In this document: one piece after another, positions 10,506 through 14,898 of the stretch
Position numbering within the stretch: position 1 is the stretch's first letter
How the letters are laid out: every line of letters begins with the position of its first letter
NCBI GenBank assembly: GCA_013002425.1
Contig: JABDJQ010000415.1
Location: forward strand, 1-14,898
Source of the DNA: Gemmatimonadota bacterium
GTDB taxonomy: Bacteria > Orphanbacterota > Orphanbacteria > Orphanbacterales > Orphanbacteraceae
DNA length: 14,898 nt
Direction of reading: 5' to 3'
Translations under genes and position numbers: made by a program
Notes under the pieces: generated by a model
Database searches by the model: none
Told to the model about the DNA's origin: nothing
The model's input: only the letters and a program-made list of their open reading frames with translations

Positions 10506-10545
10506 CACCGGGTTCATACTGCCGATTGCAGATAAAGGAGAAACG

Positions 10546-11460
10546 ATGGCCAAGAGGGATTTCCTGTCGCTTGCGGATCTTTCGCGCGATGAATTCGAAA
10601 TGCTCGTGAAGCGCGCGATCGAAGGGAAGAAGGAGTGGAAGGAAGGGCGCGCGAAAACTCCCATGAAGGGGAAGGTGCTCGGACTCATCTTTCACAAGCC
10701 GAGCCTGCGCACGCGCGTCAGCTTCGAGGTCGGCGCGCGCCAGCTCGGCGGGAGCGCGATCTATCTCACGGACAAGGAACTCGGCATCGGGTCGCGCGAA
10801 GCGGTCGAGGATGTGGGCGAAGTCCTGAGCCGCTATCTCGACGTGATCATGATCCGCACGTTCGATCACAAGATCGCCGTCGACCTGGCGGCCAACGCCA
10901 AAGCTCCCGTCATCAACGGCCTGACCGACCTGTTCCATCCGTGCCAGGTTCTCGCCGACGTGCAGACCATCGTCGAACATCGCGATACGATCGAAGGGAA
11001 AGTCGTCACGTTCTACGGCGACGGCAGCAACAATATGGCGCACTCGTGGATCAACGCGGCCGCCGTGCTTCCGTTCGAACTTCGCATCGCGACACCGTCG
11101 AATTATCTTCCGGACGCCGCGGTCATGAGCCACGCGAAGAAGTGCGGCGCGAAGATCGTCGTTTCGCACGACGCGAAAGAGGTGAGCCGGGGCGCCGACG
11201 TTCTCTACACCGACGTCTGGGCCTCGATGGGCCAGGAGTCGGAGCGTGACGCGCGCATTCGTGAAATGATGCCGTACCAGATCAACGCCGAGGCGCTCGC
11301 TCTCGCGAAGAAAGACGCGCTCGTGCTTCACTGTCTGCCCGCGCACAGGGGAGAAGAAGTGACGGCCGATGTCATCGACGGTCCGCACTCCGTAATCTAC
11401 GACGAAGCGGAGAACCGTCTTCACGCACAGAAAGCGATTATCGAGTGGCTGCTCGCTTAG
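10546..11460 (+). CDS. argF: Ornithine carbamoyltransferase
   Basis: 304 residues. The enzyme joins carbamoyl phosphate and ornithine to make citrulline in arginine biosynthesis, in the cytoplasm. The carbamoyl-phosphate motif is S53-L-R-T-R57 in 'KPSLRTRVSFE', with Leu where many enzymes have Thr. 'FHPCQVLADVQT' (HPCQ at 131-134) is the second substrate-contact motif, and the ornithine-binding loops are 'YTDVWASMGQE' (221-231) and HCLP at 262-265. The Asp-Val-Trp-x-Ser-Met-Gly and His-Cys-Leu-Pro signatures favour ornithine over aspartate carbamoyltransferase or acetylornithine carbamoyltransferase. AAAGGAG at 10534-10540 is a strong ribosome binding site 5 bases before the ATG. No other arginine gene is nearby, so it is probably a single-gene unit, with the following lipoprotein gene overlapping its end. 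Confidence 0.96.
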   Translation: MAKRDFLSLADLSRDEFEMLVKRAIEGKKEWKEGRAKTPMKGKVLGLIFHKPSLRTRVSFEVGARQLGGSAIYLTDKELGIGSREAVEDVGEVLSRYLDVIMIRTFDHKIAVDLAANAKAPVINGLTDLFHPCQVLADVQTIVEHRDTIEGKVVTFYGDGSNNMAHSWINAAAVLPFELRIATPSNYLPDAAVMSHAKKCGAKIVVSHDAKEVSRGADVLYTDVWASMGQESERDARIREMMPYQINAEALALAKKDALVLHCLPAHRGEEVTADVIDGPHSVIYDEAENRLHAQKAIIEWLLA

Positions 11461-12605
11461 CTCGCACACGGACGATTCTGGCAGCGGGGGCGGCGCTCGT
11501 GCTTCTTCACTGCGCACAGCCCGCCCCGCCGCCGGGCGGCCCCGTCGACGATACCGCGCCTTCGATTCTCGCAACCGATCCTCCCGACGGCGCTTTCGGC
11601 GTCTCGTATCCGCTCGTCACTACGTTCTATTTCAGCGAAAAGATGAACAAGCGAAGCGTGGAACGGGATCTTCGGATCTACCCCGAACCCGACTTTCTCA
11701 CCATCGAGTGGGAGGAGGGGACGCTCACCGACGAGAACGGGGTCCACACCGTGGAGCTTCTTCACATCACGCTCGACCGCGACGATCGCCGGAGTCAGCG
11801 CCCGACGATGATTACGGTCGGGGGCGGGTCGGAGGATCGCAGGAAGAACGCGATCGAGGCGCCCCACGCGATCGCGTTCACGAGCGGACAGACGCCCCTT
11901 CCCGCCGGCCGGCTGGCGGGGACTGCCGAGGGAGCCGGGAAGCAGCGCACGGGACGCGATCCCGTTTCGATCACGGTCGAGGCGTACCTCGTTCCGCCCG
12001 AGAACCAGGGGACGCCCGAAGATTCGGGGACGCCCGAAGATTCGGGGACGCCAGAGACCGCCCCTTACGCCGTCACTTCCGCTGGCCGCGACGGCGGATT
12101 CCTGTTCCGACACCTGCCGCTCGATCCGGAACGCGTCCGGCTCCGGCTCTATCGTGACGACGACCAGGATGGCGAACTGAACGGGGAAACCGAGTTCTAC
12201 GGCTTCAGCGACACTCTCGCGCTCTCCGAGGAAGGGGACTCCGTCACGATCCGGATGGTGAACGCGGAGTCGCCGGCCGAGCTCTCGGGAGTGGCTCTCT
12301 GGGCCTCTCCGGAGTCCCTGAGCGTTGAACTGGCGCCCGCCGGGGACTCGCTGGAAGCCGAAACGACTTCTCCCGACTCGACAGGCGCCTTTTCGTTCGT
12401 CAAACTGACAGCCGGCACATACGAACTCCGCATCCTCCGCCCGGCTGCGGGGGGCGCGGCAGATTCTACCGCGGAAATCCTCGATATCCGCTCCATCGAT
12501 CTCGCTCCCGGCGAGAGGCGGGCGCTGCCGGGCATCGGGCCCCCGGAACCCGGCCGGGACGGAGGGGTGACGCCGGAGGGGCAGGAGCCCCAAGTGAAGG
12601 AATAA
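11445..12605 (+). CDS. Probable lipoprotein with bacterial Ig-like (Big_5) and regulatory-like beta-sandwich domains
   Basis: 386 residues from a GTG start that overlaps the last 16 bases of argF. A basic N-terminus and hydrophobic stretch end at 'ALVLLHC', so Cys23 is the likely lipidation site, although His at -1 is unusual for a lipobox. It is followed by 'AQPAPPPGGPVDDTAPS', a lead-in typical of Ig-like lipoproteins of FCB-type bacteria. Residues about 40-145 form a Big_5-type domain ('ATDPPDGAFGVSYPLVTTFY', then 'FSEKMN'). Two later segments (about 155-260 and 280-345) look like carboxypeptidase regulatory-type sandwiches ('GFLFRHLPLDPERVRLRLY' and 'GAFSFVKLTAGTYELRIL'). 'DDDQDGELN' resembles a calcium-binding loop. 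The protein probably sits on the outer membrane or periplasmic face; no enzyme motif is visible. No clear ribosome binding site is seen, so translation may be coupled to argF. Confidence 0.8.
   Translation: MAARLARTRTILAAGAALVLLHCAQPAPPPGGPVDDTAPSILATDPPDGAFGVSYPLVTTFYFSEKMNKRSVERDLRIYPEPDFLTIEWEEGTLTDENGVHTVELLHITLDRDDRRSQRPTMITVGGGSEDRRKNAIEAPHAIAFTSGQTPLPAGRLAGTAEGAGKQRTGRDPVSITVEAYLVPPENQGTPEDSGTPEDSGTPETAPYAVTSAGRDGGFLFRHLPLDPERVRLRLYRDDDQDGELNGETEFYGFSDTLALSEEGDSVTIRMVNAESPAELSGVALWASPESLSVELAPAGDSLEAETTSPDSTGAFSFVKLTAGTYELRILRPAAGGAADSTAEILDIRSIDLAPGERRALPGIGPPEPGRDGGVTPEGQEPQVKE
12008..12052 (+). repeat. 18-bp tandem repeat, 2.5 copies, in the lipoprotein gene
   Basis: GGGGACGCCCGAAGATTC occurs at 12008-12025 and 12026-12043, identical, and a third partial copy (GGGGACGCC) covers 12044-12052. 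It encodes Gly-Thr-Pro-Glu-Asp-Ser twice plus Gly-Thr-Pro-Glu. Copies are identical at third positions, which implies recent duplication. Being a multiple of three, changes in copy number keep the frame. Confidence 0.9.
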
Positions 12606-12612
12606 AAAAGAG

Positions 12613-12640
12613 TTGACAGGTTTCGGCCGTGGTTGATAGC
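12613..12640 (+). promoter_or_regulatory. Candidate promoter for the HU-type gene
   Basis: A perfect TTGACA at 12613-12618 lies 8 bases after the lipoprotein stop codon. At 16-base spacing the -10 is GATAGC (12635-12640), matching the consensus at three central positions. The start site would be near 12647, about 40 bases before the ATG. The A-rich stretch at 12604-12609 just upstream is compatible with an UP-like element. Confidence 0.45.
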
Positions 12641-12687
12641 GTCATTTTGGTACTCATTCCAGTACGGGAGAGCGCGGGAGGAAACGC

Positions 12688-13041
12688 ATGACAAAGGCCG
12701 ACCTGGTCGACGAAGTAGTGCAGGCCACCAAACTGCCGAAGAAGGACGTTGCGCTGATCGTAGACGGCTTTCTCGAGGCGATCTGCCAGACCTTGACCGA
12801 CAGCGGCCATGTCGAGATACGCGGATTCGGGAGCTTCAAGATCAAATTCGCCAATGCCCGCATTGCGCGAAACCCCCGATCCGGCGAAACTGTCCATGTG
12901 CCGGCAAAGCTGGTCCCGTTTTTCAAAGTGTCCCGGGAACTGAAAAACCTCGTGGAAGAGGCCGCGCGCGCACGCGCGGAGGGCGAATCCCATCAGGCCG
13001 CCGCGGCAATGCCCGATGGCTCCCGGGAAGCCCGCGACTAG
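12688..13041 (+). CDS. HU/IHF-family DNA-binding protein
   Basis: 117 residues. The family forms dimers that bend DNA and organise the nucleoid. 'MTKADLVDEVVQATKLPKKD' is the N-terminal helical part. 'GHVEIRGFGSFKIKFANAR' and 'RNPRSGETVHVPAKLVPFFK' are the HU signature, with Pro in the 'RNPRSGE' tip that intercalates into DNA; 'SRELKNLV' closes the core at about residue 90. A further ~27 residues, Ala/Glu/Arg-rich, extend beyond the usual end. The 'RGFGSF' pattern is closer to IHF than to HU but the sequence alone does not decide. GGGAGG at 12676-12681 is a good ribosome binding site 6 bases before the ATG. The gene is 56 bases upstream of a tiny basic-peptide gene and probably co-transcribed with it. 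Confidence 0.95.
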   Translation: MTKADLVDEVVQATKLPKKDVALIVDGFLEAICQTLTDSGHVEIRGFGSFKIKFANARIARNPRSGETVHVPAKLVPFFKVSRELKNLVEEAARARAEGESHQAAAAMPDGSREARD

Positions 13042-13068
13042 TTACGAATCAATCCAGTCACTGACCCG

Positions 13069-13086
13069 CGATTCCATCGGGAATCG
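13069..13086 (+). promoter_or_regulatory. Perfect 7-bp hairpin abutting a ribosome binding site
   Basis: CGATTCC (13069-13075) pairs with GGAATCG (13080-13086) across the tetraloop ATCG. The strong site AGGAGG (13087-13092) follows with no gap, 5 bases before the ATG at 13098. There is no T-run, so it is not an intrinsic terminator. It could position ribosomes, protect a processed 5' end, or bind a regulator. Confidence 0.45.
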
Positions 13087-13097
13087 AGGAGGAACCG

Positions 13098-13190
13098 ATG
13101 CCGAGTGGTAAGAAGCGGAAACGCGCCAAGATCGCGACGCACAAGCGGAAAAAGCGCTTGCGCAAGAACCGTCATAAAAACAAGAAGTAG
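13098..13190 (+). CDS. AURKAIP1/COX24-domain small basic protein (ribosome-associated type)
   Basis: A 30-residue protein, MPSGKKRKRAKIATHKRK followed by KRLRKNRHKNKK, with 17 Lys/Arg and 2 His. It is recognisable as the AURKAIP1/COX24-domain mini-protein found in Bacteroidetes and related phyla, where very similar 'MPSGKKRKR-K-ATHKRKKRLRKNRHK' sequences occur. The eukaryotic relative is mitochondrial ribosomal protein mS38, and a similar tiny basic protein (bS22) binds the small subunit in mycobacteria, so a role on the 30S subunit is inferred. The AGGAGG at 13087-13092 is one of the strongest ribosome binding sites in the window, fitting a highly expressed gene. It lies 56 bases after the HU-type gene and 45 before the TonB-family gene. 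It is easily missed by gene finders because of its length. Confidence 0.85.
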   Translation: MPSGKKRKRAKIATHKRKKRLRKNRHKNKK

Positions 13191-13235
13191 TTCTCACCTT
13201 ACAGGTTCGATCGACTCTCCCCTCAAACGGACGGC

Positions 13236-14087
13236 ATGAAGACGCAGAGATGGAGCATTCAGCGCTCTCTCGTGATTTCGATCACGCTGCACTTCGTTCT
13301 GCCTTTGCTGCTGATTCGATGCGACGCGGTGACGAGCTGGCTCGACCCCGAGCCGGTGGAAGCGGCCAGGCAGCACGAGCCGCTCGTTTTCGAGTTCGTC
13401 GAGCCGACACCGGGCCCTGCGCCGGAAACGCCTCCTGAGACGAATCGTATCTCGACGGCCGACCGCCTTGCGCGTTCGCCTGAGAAAGCGCTCGATCCGT
13501 CTTCCCGGAACCCGGCATCGAAGGGGAACTCTCCCGTGCTCGAGAACAAGATCGCTGCAGAGAAGACGCCGCCGCCCGAACCGCAGCGGCAGCCGGCCGA
13601 AGAGCAGGTCGCGCGCACGGAAACCCCCGCCTCAGACGCGGGCCTTCGCAAGGCGCCGCCCGTCAACGAAACCACCGGCGCGCCCTTGAACCCCGCGCGT
13701 GTGCGCCAGGAGATCGAGCGGTCCGTTCGCGACCAGCGGTACGACAACCCGCGAGGCAGCGCGCCGCTCCCCGGTTCCCTTTCATTCGAAACGGCGGAGT
13801 CCGAATTCGGTCCCTATCTGCTCATGCTGAAGAGGAAGATCGAAGAGAAGTGGTACCCGCCGGAGGCCGCTTTTCACGGCTCCAAATATCGGGGAGCGAG
13901 CGTGGTTCGCTTTTCGATCCGTCAGGACGGTACCCTGGCTTTCGCGGAACTCCTGAGCGGCGCCGACCATCCTTCGCTCGATACCGCGGCGAGAAACGCG
14001 GTTCTCTATGCGGGGCCCTTTCCGCGGCTCCCGCTGGAGTTCCCGAAAGAGACGTGGGAAATCACCTGTACATTCTTTTATAGGTAA
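13236..14087 (+). CDS. TonB-family energy transducer
   Basis: 283 residues. An N-terminal membrane anchor ('SLVISITLHFVLPLLLI', about 11-27) with no cleavage site is followed by a Pro/Glu-rich spacer (about 45-165) that would cross the periplasm. The C-terminal TonB/TolA-type domain (about 190-283) is seen in 'YLLMLKRKIEEKWYPPE', 'VVRFSIRQDGTLAFAELLSG', 'LDTAARNAV' and 'GPFPRLPLEFP'. Such proteins transmit proton-motive energy from an ExbB-ExbD or TolQ-TolR motor to outer-membrane receptors or to the Pal system. The next genes, 3 bases downstream and beyond, encode exactly this motor, so the three should act together. TonB and TolA cannot be separated with confidence. The ATG at 13236 gives the membrane anchor immediately; no clear ribosome binding site precedes it. 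Confidence 0.88.
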   Translation: MKTQRWSIQRSLVISITLHFVLPLLLIRCDAVTSWLDPEPVEAARQHEPLVFEFVEPTPGPAPETPPETNRISTADRLARSPEKALDPSSRNPASKGNSPVLENKIAAEKTPPPEPQRQPAEEQVARTETPASDAGLRKAPPVNETTGAPLNPARVRQEIERSVRDQRYDNPRGSAPLPGSLSFETAESEFGPYLLMLKRKIEEKWYPPEAAFHGSKYRGASVVRFSIRQDGTLAFAELLSGADHPSLDTAARNAVLYAGPFPRLPLEFPKETWEITCTFFYR

Positions 14088-14090
14088 ATA

Positions 14091-14714
14091 ATGAATTCGA
14101 TTCTCGATTTCCTGACGACCGGCGGCCCGCTCATGATTCCGCTCGGGTTCTGTTCCGTTCTCATGGTGGCGGTCATCATCGAACGGATCGTGAACCTGCG
14201 CCTGAAACGCATCATTGCCCCCGAGGTCGTACAGCTCGTCGAGACGATCCGCAATCCGGAAGACCTGAATCTCTCGCTCGCCATTCTCGACAAGAATCCG
14301 GGCAGTCTGTCCACGGTGATCCGATCCGCGATCGAGAACCGCGATCTCGCGGGCGAAGAGCTCAGAAATCTCGTGCGGGACGTCGGTCACGGAGAGTCGA
14401 AGAGAATCGAGCGCGGGCAGATCGTGCTCGAAGCGATTGCGGGCATCGCGCCGCTGCTCGGGCTGCTCGGCACCGTAGTCGGCATGATCCGCGTCTTCCG
14501 CGTAATCGCGTCGGTCGGAGTCGGCGACGCCAACGCGCTCTCCGCGGGGATATCCGAGGCTCTGATTACGACAGCCGTCGGCCTCTCCATCGCGATCCCG
14601 GCACTCGCCGCGTATCACTTCTTCTCGAGCCGTATCGAAGAGATCGTTCTCGAAATGGAACGCGTCTCCTCGCTGCTTCTCGCGAAGCTACGGACCTTCG
14701 GCGGGAGGGCGTAA
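14091..14714 (+). CDS. MotA/TolQ/ExbB proton channel family protein
   Basis: 207 residues. Three hydrophobic segments are visible: about 13-30 ('PLMIPLGFCSVLMVAVII'), 115-140 ('GIAPLLGLLGTVVGMIRVF') and 153-177 ('ISEALITTAVGLSIAIPALA'). The 'APLLGLLGTVVGMI' and 'ALITTAVGLSIAIPA' stretches are the family signatures lining the proton path. The protein forms the inner-membrane pentamer that, with ExbD/TolR, uses the proton gradient to drive the TonB-family partner encoded just upstream. The ATG lies 3 bases after the preceding stop codon, and the stop overlaps the next start by one base, so all three genes are translationally linked. Assignment as ExbB or TolQ is open; the neighbouring TonB-like protein and absence of pal or tolB in view slightly favour ExbB. 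Confidence 0.93.
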   Translation: MNSILDFLTTGGPLMIPLGFCSVLMVAVIIERIVNLRLKRIIAPEVVQLVETIRNPEDLNLSLAILDKNPGSLSTVIRSAIENRDLAGEELRNLVRDVGHGESKRIERGQIVLEAIAGIAPLLGLLGTVVGMIRVFRVIASVGVGDANALSAGISEALITTAVGLSIAIPALAAYHFFSSRIEEIVLEMERVSSLLLAKLRTFGGRA

Positions 14715-14898
14715 TGAACTTCCGTGGAGAAAAGCGCCGCGCTCCGGTCGTCAATCTGACCCCGCTGATCGACGCGCTCTTTCTGCTGCTCATCTTCTTC
14801 ATGGTCTCCTCCACGTTCCGCGATCGGGCCGGGATCCCGCTCGACCTTCCCGGCGCGAACACGGGCGAATCGAACGAAAGCACGGTCGTCGAAGTCGA
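14714..14898 (+). CDS. ExbD/TolR biopolymer transport protein, N-terminal fragment (3' end outside window)
   Basis: The ATG at 14714 shares one base with the TAA of the upstream gene (TAATG), a usual sign of translational coupling. The 61 complete codons begin 'MNFRGEKRRAPVVNLTPLID'. A single membrane helix follows ('ALFLLLIFFMVSSTF', about 21-35), with the proton-carrying Asp at residue 20 in the 'PLID' motif. The periplasmic part starts 'IPLDLPGANTGES'. The protein inserts into the pore of the ExbB/TolQ pentamer. The gene runs off the window edge. Confidence 0.92.
   Translation, partial: MNFRGEKRRAPVVNLTPLIDALFLLLIFFMVSSTFRDRAGIPLDLPGANTGESNESTVVEV

Noticed and set aside
9523..10545. dif site or mobile-element attachment site near xerC
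   Set aside because: No AT-rich 28-bp dif-like palindrome and no flanking direct repeats were seen; the gene order topA-xerC is chromosomal.
9868..11574. A 568-codon minus-strand open frame opposite xerC and argF
   Set aside because: It spans two well-supported + strand genes and their intergenic promoter region, and its translation has coding-shadow composition.

Overview
The window comes from a GC-rich (roughly 60% by eye), double-membraned bacterium. The outer-membrane lifestyle is indicated by a lytic transglycosylase tail, a probable lipoprotein and a TonB/ExbB/ExbD cluster. Three features point towards the FCB superphylum or a neighbouring candidate phylum: SecA carries an extra block near its preprotein-crosslinking region, the Ig-like lipoprotein begins with a Cys/Pro/Gly-Gly-Pro-x-Asp segment, and there is a 30-residue AURKAIP1/COX24-type peptide. 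That placement is inference; I cannot name a species. Every gene I accept is on the + strand and the coding density is very high.

Layout. (1) 1-3600 is an envelope operon: the 3' end of a lytic transglycosylase, a secreted NHL-propeller protein with a FlgD-like C-terminal domain, and a membrane-anchored protein with an eight-blade PQQ-type propeller and a possible decayed PP2C-like cytoplasmic domain. (2) 3601-7234 holds a leader region with a promoter and a strong hairpin, then secA, then a small DUF494/Smg-like gene. (3) 7270-10446 has topA (DNA topoisomerase I with four C-terminal zinc ribbons) and xerC (tyrosine recombinase), a chromosome-maintenance pair. (4) 10446-12605 has an isolated argF with a palindrome in its probable promoter, overlapped at its 3' end by an Ig-like lipoprotein gene. 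(5) 12606-13190 has an HU/IHF-type DNA-binding protein and the COX24-type mini-gene. (6) 13236-14898 is a tonB-exbB-exbD energy-transduction operon cut by the window edge.

Most of the content is housekeeping. The less ordinary items are the pseudophosphatase-like/propeller fusion, the secA leader, the divergent Smg-like protein next to topA, the dyad in the argF promoter, and the tiny ribosome-associated-type peptide with a hairpin just before its ribosome binding site. No tRNA, rRNA, CRISPR array, insertion sequence or prophage was seen, and no gene-free stretch exceeds about 150 bases.
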